Of a stretch of 64,000 bases of DNA, positions 22,536 to 32,585 are shown one piece after another. The position numbers and the translations under genes were made by a program. Every line of letters begins with the position of its first letter. The first letter of the stretch is position 1. The stretch is from Monocercomonoides exilis (Eukaryota; Preaxostyla; Oxymonadida; Polymastigidae), in contig LSRY02000030.1 of the NCBI GenBank assembly GCA_001643675.2, positions 1,040,501 to 1,104,500 on the forward strand, read 5' to 3'. The notes beneath the pieces were generated by a model, which saw nothing but the letters and a program-made list of their open reading frames with translations, was not told where the DNA came from and made no database searches.

Positions 22536-24445
22536 TTACTGCGATGATCCTTCTTTGATAAGATCATCAATCTTCAAGATCATTCTGACCACCTGTGTCG
22601 CCAACAGAATTTGTTGTTTCTTTCCAATCATCGTCTCAAACACGTTGTTCTTCTTCATATCGCAAGATCCTGTTTCCAGGCAATCAATACCCAAAAATGG
22701 ATTCTTCTCTTTAACTTGCATGGCCTTCACTCTTCCCACCTCAGCCATTGCATCCAGCCCAGAGTTATCAGCAAGAGCAATCGGAATGCTCTCCAAGGCA
22801 TCGGCAAATGCTCGCATAGCATATTGCATCTGAGACTTCTCACGGTCAGCCACTTCCTGCACATGGAGTGACATGGCTATCTCAGCTGCACCTCCACCGT
22901 AGATGATACGATGGTCTCTGATAAGGTTGCGAGTGACACACACTGCATCGTGGATGGAACGCTTTGTCTCTTCAATCATCATCTTGTTGCTTCCGCGGAT
23001 GAAGATTGTCACTGTCTTTGTGGATGGGCATCCTTCAATGCATGTCATTTCGCCATCTCCTGTGGTGCCTCCAAGCTTCATTTCTCTAACAACTCCGGCT
23101 CTTCCAAGCTTATCTGGTGTGATGTCTTCGAATCGAGGGATGATCTTGGCACCTGTCGCCATTGCAACAAGCTCAATATCTGGTCCTCCGACCCAGCGAA
23201 TTGCAGGGAGTTCATTTTTCATCAGAAGATAGTTTGCCTCATCGTCAAATCCCCACTATATTGCATCAGAGGAAGAAATTTGAAGAAGGATTGTTATGAT
23301 GTTGTTTGTGAAATATAAATAAGAGAATGCAATAAAGATAAATAGTGAGAGAGGGGTGGAAAACAACAAATAAGCATGACACAAAAGAGTTAACAGTATA
23401 AGAAAAGCAAACTTGACATATAATGAGATTTGCTCCGCTGTTCTTGCACAGCTCGACCATTTTTCTGTAATATTCTTTTTCTTCTTGTGCAAGACGCTCG
23501 TATTTCTCCTTTGTGTCAATTTCCAACTAATTCAACAAAAATAATAAAACAATTTAATATGATCAAGAAAAAAAACGATAGATCCACACATGATATGTTG
23601 TTTTTGGTTTGGGACATTCAAAAGGACATGTAAGAATTGCAATTTTTGCATTTTCGATAACTTTTGACATCTGAGGATGCGAAATTCCCTTGTCAATGAT
23701 AATGCCATGCACTAATTGAGTGTCTTCCAATCTCCCTCCAGGCTGTAAAAAAATAATTTTTAAAAATATGGAATGGAGAACAGAAAATTGAAAAAATGAT
23801 AAAAACCTTGCTTTCAATTTTGATGTGATCGAAATGAACATCTTTACGACTCCAATCACAAACAGAACACACAGCATCCACAGCAATAGATGCCATTTGC
23901 ATGCTTTGTCTATTAATGATTTTTGATGAAATGCAAGATTGGGCAGGTTTCAAAAGTGGCTCAATATGGTCTTTGTCGAATTCAATTGTATCCGCAATAG
24001 TTTCAAGATACTTGCACGCTTCTTCTGCAGCAGATGCATATCCTTCAGCAATTCTAATTGGATGAATACCTTTATCCAGTAAATGGCTTGCTTGTTCCAA
24101 TAATGAGCATGCCAAAATAGCAACTCCTGTTGTTCCATCTCCAACTTCATCATCATGAGCCATACTTAATTCCACAATTAAACGAGCAATTTCATTATCA
24201 ATATCCATTGATTCCAAAATTGTTCTTCCATCATTTGTAATTGTAACATCTCCGTCTTTTGAAATTAATGCCTTGTCCATTCCTCTAGGCCCGTAAGATG
24301 TTCTGATTGTCTGACCAAGCGCCATAGCAGAAAAGATATTGTTTTTCAGAGCGTCAATACCAGTGACTCGCTCGGAGGATGTTTGATCCTTGAGGATAAT
24401 GAATGGTTGCCCTGTTTCATCAATAAGCATTGGAATTTTTGCCAT
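22536..24445 (-). CDS. CCT5: T-complex protein 1 subunit epsilon (CCT5)
   Basis: Group II chaperonin subunit of the cytosolic CCT/TRiC ring, which folds actin and tubulin using ATP. Four exons in transcription order: 24445-23807, 23742-23590, 23526-23413 and 23255-22536; introns 64, 63 and 157 nt with donors GTTTTT, GTGTGG and GTTTGC. The spliced product is 541 aa, the usual length. Signatures: 'SYGPRGMDK' (50-58), 'NDGRTIL' (71-77), 'GDGTTG' (102-107, ATP site with the catalytic Asp), '[20 protein letters not shown]', '[11 protein letters not shown]' and 'YGGGAAEI'. The epsilon assignment rests on the N-terminus ([15 protein letters not shown]) and the WGFDDEAN region. All splice joins fall inside conserved motifs, which supports them strongly. 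Stop TAA. Confidence 0.96.
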
Positions 24446-24600
24446 GTTTTACCGTCAAATTCCTTAGAATTTTTAAAAGTTTTGAGGATCAATTATTGAT
24501 CTTAACCTTTATTTGAATATAATTTTGTTGAAATGAAAATACTTAAAAATATAAAAGTTACTAATTTATATATGAAATGAATGAATGAAATGATTGTGAA

Positions 24601-25671
24601 TTATATAACATGTTTTTCTCTTTCGGCGTCTTGCTCCATTTCTTCTTTTAACTTTCTTTGCTTTTCCCTTTCAACCTTTTGTCTTGCTTCATTGTAAGCT
24701 TTTTCCAATTCCTCTCTAAATTTGGCCTGCGTACGATTTTCCTTTGCCATTTTTAGCTCATATTCGTATTGAGCCAAGGCTTTCTTTTCTTCTGCACTAT
24801 AGACTTGATTTTCTTTCCTGATACGAACTGCATTCATCTTTCTATGCCGCGATCCGCTCATCACAAATCCAACTGCCTCAAAGTGCTCGATTTGCTCGGG
24901 CGTCAATCCAATTTCTCCTCTTCGAGGAATACGCTTTCCCTTTTGAACAAATTGAGCCATTGCAGTACCTTCACCAGCCAAAAGACCATAACCATAATCA
25001 GACTCGGAAAGTTCACCACTGGCAAGTGTAGGTGCAGGCATGGGCCCAATGATAGCATCATTTTCTTCTTCAGCTTTTGCTAATCTCTTTAATTCATATC
25101 CACTTACAGCAAGAGGTTTTTGCTTAATTCTCAACGGGGGAGGAGACACTATTTCATTTGAAATGATATCTTCACCGCCATCTTTTTCTTCATTGTGCGA
25201 TTCTTTTGAATTATCATCTGGATAAAGTTTTGAATTGTTACTTTTTTCTGATTGATCATTTTCTTGCTGTTTCTCCGTAACATCGAAACGCTTTTTTGGA
25301 TGAACTTCGGAAGCAGATTTTATTGCATCATTTTGTTCAATCTGCGTTAAATTATTTGAATTATTGGTTTTTTCTTTTATGTTATGTTCTAATTGAGAAT
25401 CTTCGCCTTTTTTATTTCTTAATCAAAAAATGCAGAATTATGAATATAAGTTATTTAACAATATTTACAAATGTATAAATTTGTTTGAAAATACGATGGT
25501 AATCAGTTTCAAGATCTCTATAAATCAAGCAAACAATTTTTCAGCTTTCTTTGCTTTTTCTCGTCTTTGAAAAGCAAGAGGAGGTGATGGCGATCGAGCC
25601 CAAATATTTGGTATTTTTGCTTCTGAGCGAAGTCGAAGTCGATGCTCTCTAAAAGTCTCTGATTGAATCAT
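24601..25671 (-). CDS. NKAP-family nuclear/splicing-associated protein
   Basis: Two exons, 25671-25535 and 25417-24601, with a 117-nt intron (GTTTGC...TTAAG); product 317 aa. Exon 1 encodes a basic N-terminus ending in '[20 protein letters not shown]'. Exon 2 starts with an acidic, Asn/Glu-rich linker, then the conserved NKAP C-terminal domain: '[20 protein letters not shown]', '[20 protein letters not shown]', '[20 protein letters not shown]', '[13 protein letters not shown]', and a charged helix at the end. NKAP proteins act in the nucleus in pre-mRNA splicing and transcription control, fitting an intron-bearing genome. The gene is only 155 nt upstream of CCT5 on the same strand and 157 nt from the divergent lipase gene. 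Stop TAA. Confidence 0.9.
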
Positions 25672-25828
25672 TAAGTGAAAAAAAATTAAATTGATTTTTT
25701 TACCATATTTTTTTATTTTTCGATTTTCAAAACAGATGTTCTTTTCTAATTGATATTGCTAATTTGAAAAATTGATTAAATTTCAACTATCCAAAAATAT
25801 TCGATTATTATCGATCTTTACCAAAAAA
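25672..25828. promoter_or_regulatory. 157-bp divergent promoter between NKAP-like and lipase genes
   Basis: Very AT-rich segment between two start codons facing away from each other, so both promoters and 5' UTRs must fit here. A symmetrical ATTATCGAT/ATCGATCTT motif near 25805-25817 is the only distinct non-homopolymer element. No function is claimed for it. Confidence 0.35.
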
Positions 25829-27247
25829 ATGTCAACAAAAAGCAATGATGAATCATCAACAAAGAAAAAAATCCCTCTTATAAGTTAACGATTTTTTGTA
25901 AATATTTTTTCTTTTATAAAATTTGTTTTTTAAAATGTAGGAACTTATCCAATTGTTCTTTGCCCTGGGATTGCTCGCTTTGATGTTGTTTTTCAGAAAG
26001 TTTTACGCACTGATAAATCAAAGACATTTGAGAATTTAAGTTACTTTAAAAGAATGAAGGGATATCTAGAACAATATGGTTTTCAAGTTGAACATTCAAC
26101 AGTTGGATTTGCTAACTCAGTGGAAGAAAGAGCTCAGGTGTTCTTATTCTACAATTATTTTTTTTTTTCATCTTGAAAAATTTTATCTTTATTGATTTTA
26201 ATGAAGCAAACAAGAGTTAACATCGAAAAAGTTCTTGAAAAATATGATACTGATAAGGTTCATGTTATAGGTCATTCAATGGGAGGTTTTTCTAAATTTT
26301 GCAAATTGTTATTTAAATGCTTATGAAAACTTAATCAGGTCTTGATGTTAGACATTTGATTTGGAATTCTCGTGATGATGGATTTTATAAAGTTTGAAAT
26401 TGAAATAAAAAATAAAATATTTTTCTTGATAGTATTTTTGAAACAATAATTTCTGTTCTAGCACATCGCCAGCTTGACAACTATTTCAACTCCACATCAT
26501 GGCTCTTTGGCAGCTGAATTTTTTTTGAGCAAAACGCCCATTGGAATGTCATATCGAAAAAAGTTGAAGCAAGTTCAGAAAGAAATGGAATCTCAAAGAT
26601 CAGAGATGCCTGAAAAGTCATCGTCCAGTCAGCCCAGCAGTGAATCTTCTTCTTCCAAAGCTACTGAAGGTGAACATAAAACGGAGTCATTGGAGCCAAA
26701 AAAGGAAAACGAGAACGAAAAGAAGAATGAAAAAGAGAAAGAAAAAAAATCCAAAAATCCCAAGTTAGATATCGATATGAATATCTCAGCCATAGCGAAT
26801 GTGAAAAAGCTTGGCAACATCAAGTTTTTAGGTATCGATGCCAACGGCGTGGTTGACCTGCTTCCCGAGCTGTGTGAAGAATTCAATGCGAAAGTGCGCG
26901 ATTTTGAGCTTCATTGTGGAATAGTCTTCAGAGCGGTTGCAGCTAAACGGGAGAAGAAAGGAGTGTTCAGCGTGATGAAGCCAGCGAGTGTGATGGTGAC
27001 GAAAGGTGAAGGAGAGAACGACGGGTTTGTGTCTGTGATGTCTGCGTCGTGGTTCCCCGAGTTCTTCCACCCTCCTGTTTGGGACGCAGACCATCTGAAC
27101 CAGGTTGGGTGGGGCACATTCTCAGGGTGGATGACAGGGAGGGGGAACACAGAGGCACAGGAGGCAAACATCAGAGAGAAGTGGCGCAGGCTGTGCGACG
27201 AGCTGGCGGAGATGTTCCCTGTGGTGTGTGCTGTTGAGGGAGAATAG
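25829..27247 (+). CDS. Triacylglycerol lipase-like alpha/beta hydrolase
   Basis: Five exons keep frame: 25829-25883, 25941-26137, 26207-26285, 26339-26391 and 26462-27247 (389 aa); introns 57, 69, 53 and 70 nt. The fold begins with 'TYPIVLCPGIARFDVVFQ' (oxyanion-loop region). The nucleophile elbow is 'GHSMGG' with Ser about 108, and the intron at 26286 splits the final Gly codon. 'TTISTPHHGS' is a usual motif after it. The catalytic His is probably in 'WDADHLNQVGWGTFSGW' (His about 339). A roughly 75-residue Ser/Glu/Lys insertion (26575-26770) interrupts the lid region, presumably as a surface loop. No signal peptide, so the protein is probably cytosolic or membrane-peripheral. The acid residue of the triad was not assigned. 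Stop TAG. Confidence 0.88.
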
Positions 27248-27488
27248 AATGTTGTTGTTGCATCTTATTCATTCATCCATTCCGTGTTATTGGGATGAAA
27301 AATGTTATGTATTTTTAAAAAAAAAAAGAAATCGTTATGTGAAATGTATATTTTTTATAAATGCATTTGTTTTTTTATTTTTTTTATCTTTTTTTCAATG
27401 TTTGGTTCAATTCACAATGTTTTTGTATCACTTTCAATGAATTCATGAATGCATTTTTAATTTTTTTATCTTTTTTTGTTTCATTCAG
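27248..27488. other. T-rich spacer, no gene seen
   Basis: AT-rich, with T runs just before a good acceptor-like TTTCATTCAG at 27488. It could be an intergenic spacer or an intron leading into the Glu/Lys-rich exon. Confidence 0.4.
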
Positions 27489-28181
27489 CGGAGCATTTTG
27501 AGCATTCCAGAAAGCTTTTCGATTGCAACAGTGCATGCTTCCTTCCCCAACGATCCAAACAATCAGACACATTCTGTTGAGATACAGCGGATGAACCAGC
27601 CACAGATAGATCATTTGCAAGATCCTTCTGATCAATGTGCAGTTGAATCGATGGAGGCAAAGGAGGAAAAGAAGGAGGAAAAAAAGGAAGAAGAGAAGGA
27701 GGAGGAAGATGAAGAGGAAAGTGAAGAAGATGAAGAAGAAGAAGAGGATGAAGCGAAGAAAGAGGCGATATTTTTGGAAAAGGTGAAGAAAGAACTTGAG
27801 GAATGTGGTGATGAAATGGGGGCTGAAATGAAATTGGGAGCAGCGGAAGAAGAAGAAGAAGGGGAAGAGGAGAAAAAAGGTGAAGAGAAAGAGGAGGTGA
27901 AGACAGAGGAAACGAAGGGGGAAGCAAAAGAGAAAGAGAAGGAAGATAAGGAAGATAAGGAAGAGAAGGAAGATAAGGAAGAGAAGGAAGAGAAGGAAGA
28001 GAAGGAAGAGAAGGAAGAGAAGGAAGAGAAGGAAGAGAAGGAAGAGAAGGAAGAGAAGGAAGAGAGGATGGAAAAGAATGAGAAAGTAGAAGAGAAGGCT
28101 GAAGAGAAGGCTGAAGAAAAGGCTGAAGAGAAAGAGGAGAAAGAGAAAGAAGCGAACAAGATAGATTCAGCTTCCTTTTAA
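27489..28181 (+). CDS. Glu/Lys-rich low-complexity protein, probable 3' exon
   Basis: Open frame to a TAA at 28179. There is no ATG in frame before the Met of 'RMNQPQIDHL' (about 27591), while a pyrimidine tract plus CAG ends at 27488, so this is probably a terminal exon whose first exon was not found. The first 50 residues look ordinary ('IPESFSIATVHASFPNDPNN'). The remainder is acidic coiled-coil-like repeats of EEKEEK and AEEK units. The spacing to the lipase suggests a separate gene rather than an extra lipase exon, since the lipase frame closes with a stop. Function unknown. Confidence 0.45.
   Translation, partial: RSILSIPESFSIATVHASFPNDPNNQTHSVEIQRMNQPQIDHLQDPSDQCAVESMEAKEEKKEEKKEEEKEEEDEEESEEDEEEEEDEAKKEAIFLEKVKKELEECGDEMGAEMKLGAAEEEEEGEEEKKGEEKEEVKTEETKGEAKEKEKEDKEDKEEKEDKEEKEEKEEKEEKEEKEEKEEKEEKEEKEERMEKNEKVEEKAEEKAEEKAEEKEEKEKEANKIDSASF
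27950..28130 (+). repeat. GAAGAGAAG-type coding minisatellite
   Basis: Tandem GAAGAGAAG / GAAGATAAG units encoding E-E-K and E-D-K, followed by three AAGGCTGAAGA units encoding AEEK. Lies within the Glu/Lys-rich exon; its length is likely polymorphic. Confidence 0.85.
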
Positions 28182-28963
28182 GTTGACTGAATTGCTTTAA
28201 TTTGCATTCTCAGCGAAGTTAACGGCTTTCCTTTATTTCACTCGAAATACACATTAAAACTGAATAAGTTTAGTTCACTTAACTATTTCTTCATTGTAAG
28301 TGACACTTGCAAATGAGTAATACGTTAGGTGTTTAGAAAGTTGAAAGGTGCTCAAATGCTTTTTCAATGTTTATTTTTTTTTATTTTTTGTATTTTTTTA
28401 ATAAGTGATTTTTTATGTTATATTTGCGGATTAAAGAGAAAAAAAGAATATTTTGATATTCGGAGAAAATTGCAACGCTTGTTTTGTCCAAAAGTTGTGT
28501 TTCTGGGGATTGCGATTTTTGAATAATGTTTATTTTGAAATATTTAAATATATTCTAAAAACAAATAAATGAAATGGTGAATATTTGAACTATTTGCACA
28601 AAAGTTAATCACAAATGAAAAAATGTTAGGTGATTTATATGAATAACTGCGAATGAAAAGAAGAAATGCATCAAAATCCTTCCAGATTTTTTATTGAAAA
28701 CAACAGGATTTGTATTGAACTACATGCATTTGACATGGCAAGAATCAAAAAGCTCAAAAAGATACCACTTTGCTTGACATTTCAGCCCAGCTAAAAATAG
28801 GCAACCGAATCTACTTTTAAAGATTGTATTATTTTCCAAACAGTTTCTGATTGATTTATCAAGTTTTATTAAAACATGCCTCAAGACAATCTAAATGGCA
28901 CACAATATCTTTGCAAAAATCTAACTAATATTCTTTTTCCTCTTCAACTCTTCATCACTTCGG
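28182..28963. other. Convergent intergenic region, no gene seen
   Basis: AT-rich sequence between the 3' ends of the Glu/Lys-rich exon (+) and the AAA ATPase (-). No coding signals or repeats recognised. Confidence 0.5.
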
Positions 28964-31900
28964 TCACTTCCTGTTTTGCTTCACAATATGATACGCTCTG
29001 ATAAAATGCTTTTTTTTAACCACAGCTGCATCCACATCCTCTCTTAGTGCACACATCGCTGCTTCTCTCGCAACATTCTGTATTTCAGCTCCTGACCACC
29101 CAACCATTCCCTCTTTGTTTGTGCTGCCTAATTCCAACTTCATCGTTTGGAACTGCTTCAAAAACGGATTTTCAAATAATATTTTGTTTGATTCTTTATC
29201 TTCTTCAAGTTGAGCTTTTGATTCAGTTTTAATATTTATCTCCTTTTCTATTTTCTTATGATCATCATGATCTTCCTCTTCCTCTTCTTTATCTTCCTCT
29301 TCTTCAGCTTCTCCTCTTACAAGCTTGAGGAAAAATCTTCTCCACTCTTGTGAGTCTGAAGAGGCTGGCGATGTATTTATAGTCTTTCTTTCAGAAGACG
29401 ATAGAGAAGAAGAAGAAGAAGACGATGCCGAAGATGCTGAAAACACATCAACTTTTGAATCCTTATTCTTCGCTTTTATCTCATCCAATGGCATTTTCTG
29501 TGTCGCATCCACCAAAATCTGCACCAGCGCCATTTCGTCTGGATACTCCAGCTCAACCACAACCTCCAACCTTCCACTCCTCCTAAGCGCTTTGTCAATG
29601 CTGCTTTTGCTGATGGCTGTGCCTACAACAACAACAGGCTTGGCAAACGAGTTCAGAAAGGAGAATGAAATCGGAGGAGGATATAATGAATGACTTGTTT
29701 GTTCTGCGGTATCATTTGTCTCTTGTTTTCTTTCCTTTGCGTTGCCTTGATCTTCTTCTTTAGCTTCTTCTTTCTTTGGGCTTTCTTGATTTGAAAGTTG
29801 TTTCACTTCTGCTCTTTCTTCTATTTCCGAAGGATTATTCTCCTTTTTACCAGCACTTTCACCCAATTTGAAGTCTTCTTCTTTCTTTCCTTCCATTTCT
29901 TCCTGTTTCCTTCTCCTTTCCTTCTCTTCCTCTTCTTCAATCCACCCCACCAACCTCTCAAGCTCCTCATCCACCATCCTCCTCGCCCTCTCCCTCTCCT
30001 CCGCTTTTGCTTTCTCCACTCTGTCCATCTCTCCGCACAGCGTGTTCACTGCCCTCCCAAACGCTCTCGTGCTGCTCCTGTCGCTCTTCACATCTCCTGC
30101 CACATTTGCCAAGTCATCCAACACAACCACACACGGAGCCAGGCGCTGGGCAGCGGAAAACAGACGCCGAATCTCCTTTTCGGTGTCTCCGACTGCTTTT
30201 GACAGGAGAGATGACAAAGAACCAGAGAGAATGTGACATCCGCTGAAGGGGTGGGAGACAGCGTTGGTGACTGCGGTGCGGAGGAGAGTGTGAATAAAAG
30301 GTGAAAGAGAAGGAGGAATTGGATCTGATGTTGATGAGGAAGAAGAAGCAGAAGAAGGGAAAGAAGGACTTGAAGAAGAAGAAGTTTTTGATGATGAAGA
30401 GGAAGATGACGAAGCATTTTTCAAACGCCTTTCTTCTTTCATTTTGCACAGATGATTGTACAAAACATTAGTAAGCCATTCGATTTCTTTTCTTTGTTCT
30501 TCTTTTGCTTTTGATGAAAAGTTTACAGAAGTATTTGATTTTCCGCTAAGTTTATCTTCTTCACCGCTTTCCAGCACTTTCCCCATTCCTGCTGCTTCTG
30601 CCACTGCCAGTGCAAGTGTTGTCTTGCCAGAACCGGATGGACCGCAGATGAGCAAGCCAGACGAAGGAGAAGTGCCACAGAGAAGAGAAGAGGCGAATGA
30701 AGACAGCTGAGAAAGAAGATGCGTGTTGATGACAGAAATGGCACTGGAAAGCCCGCGTAGCAGGTGAGGAAAGCGAGAAGAGGATGAAAGAGACTTCGAG
30801 GCGTTTGACGATAAAGCGGAAGAAAATGAAGAAGAAGAAGAAACGGAAGAAACGGAAGAAAAAGTGGATGCGGTGCGAAATGAAATTGTTGTTGCAGCTA
30901 TTTCTTCAAAGGCTCTTTCGAAGTCAGAAAGCGAAAGACCTTCGAATGGCTGCAAATTTTGAGAATCTTTATTTTCGTATTTTCTTTCTTTCTTCTTTTC
31001 TTTTTCTGAAGACTCAATTCCTTCATCGTTTGTAATGTTAATTGTTGAATGAAGCGAAGAAGTCCTCCTTTTCCAGCAGATAAGCGCTGCCTGGCACAAT
31101 CGAGTGAGATCAGAGGCAGACAATCCGATGCTCAGTGCTGCTACTCTTTGAATTATTTTCTCTGTATTTGACTGAGTGTTCTCTGAAGTTTGTTCCAAAC
31201 AATTGAAATTTGAAGAAGATTCAGAAAGAAATGTTTTTTCCTTGTCAGGTTTCTTCTTTTTCTTTTTCTTCTTTTGATTTTCATTTTGTATATTTTCAGC
31301 TGATGTTTCATCAAAAGGCAGAGTCTTTGAAATTTGAGTAAGAATATTCAGTCTGTGTAAGTAACTTGTTCCATCAATTCTGTGAATAAAGCCAAAGCGC
31401 GTTGGAATCAAGAGCGATTCACAGAGTGAATCAAGACTTGGAGCAATTCCAATTACGTGTATAAAAGATGGTTTCCCATTTGATTGTGTTTGAGTGGATG
31501 AAGTGATTGATTGAAATGAAGTTGAGAGAGCTTGAGAGAGATTTATGTGAAATGTTTGATCGAGAAGCTGACATAACAGTGCTGTTACGCATCTTTCCGC
31601 TATTGTTTCTTGCGCTTTGCCTTCTAGGACTTCCATATCATCCTCTTTATCAGTTGAAATCATAGAAATATTTTGTGTCATAATGTGAGAAGGAGAGATC
31701 GCGTGAAGATTATCTATTACAATCAAGTAATCTGAATGTTTTTTTGATGGAGAAATTCTTATATGGGCAAATGCACTCTCAAAAGCTTGTTTTAGGATTT
31801 TTTCACTTTCAGAAATGTCTTTCATAAAAAACAAATAAAAAAATATGAAATAAAAAAATAAATTATCATCAAACATTTTCTGTAAATTTTCGTCCCGTCT

Positions 31901-32095
31901 ATATATTGGACATTTTCTTTAAAATGTGAAAAAGCTAATTCTTTAACAAAGCGAGTTTTTCCGCATCCGGCATCTCCTAATAAAAGATGAAGACCTAAAA
32001 ATTTTTAAAGCAATGCATAGGAAAGCAACATCAATTGAATCAAAATTTATAACAATACCATTTGTTCTCAGTAAGTCATTTTTAATTTCATCCAT
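28964..32095 (-). CDS. Divergent tandem AAA+ ATPase (Pex1/Pex6/AFG2-like arrangement)
   Basis: Three exons, 32095-32059, 31994-31875 and 31818-28964, introns 64 and 56 nt, 1003 aa. The first AAA module starts almost at the N-terminus: Walker A 'GDAGCGKT' at residues 19-26, then 'YLIVIDNL' in the Walker B position. The second module has Walker A 'GPSGSGKT' (about 446), 'APCVVVLDDLANVAG' (about 616), 'VVVVGTAISKSSIDKALRRS' with 'RRSGRLE' (about 801) as arginine finger, and a C-terminal lid with 'WSGAEIQNVAREAAMCALRE'. In both modules the Walker B lacks the usual D-E pair (D-N and D-D), which argues for weak or regulatory ATPase activity. Long Ser- and Glu/Lys-rich insertions split the modules. 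A type II AAA unfoldase is likely; the exact orthologue was not assigned. Stop TGA. Confidence 0.8.
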
Positions 32096-32585
32096 TAAAA
32101 AAATTATGGATCACATAAAATCTTGTGCTCATAAGAAAAAATCAATTTTTGTTCTTTGATATCAAAAATATAACCAATGAATTTTCTCATAAAAATAATT
32201 TTGATCCATTTAAAGCTGGAACTTTCAAGTGACCTTTTTGTAAGTTAAATTGAAGTTGATTTTCTTTTCATGGCAATATTACACTATTTAAGTTTTTTCA
32301 ATTATTAATTTGACAAATAACGAGAATTACCAAAAAATAAACGCGAAAAAATGGATTCTATTTTGAAGTATCAAACAGAAAAGCACTCAACCGTATGTTA
32401 CAGCCTTGATAACGAACAAAAATGAAAAAATTACAATTTTGACACGAAAAAGATTGGAAATGAAAATGAAAATGAAAAAATGAAATGCTTATTATAAACG
32501 TCCATGAACTGAAACATCATTTACATTTTGTATTAAAATAAAAATAAATTTTTTTTCATAAAAAAAAATATTTTGTTTTTAATTG
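32096..32585. other. Intergenic spacer, no gene seen
   Basis: About 490 nt of AT-rich DNA between the 5' end of the AAA gene and the 3' end of the next minus-strand gene. It should hold the AAA promoter; no motif recognised. Confidence 0.4.

Noticed and set aside
31819-31876. Start of the AAA gene at an in-frame Met near 31876
   Set aside because: That segment is a 56-nt GT-AG intron; splicing upstream exons restores the first Walker A and keeps frame.
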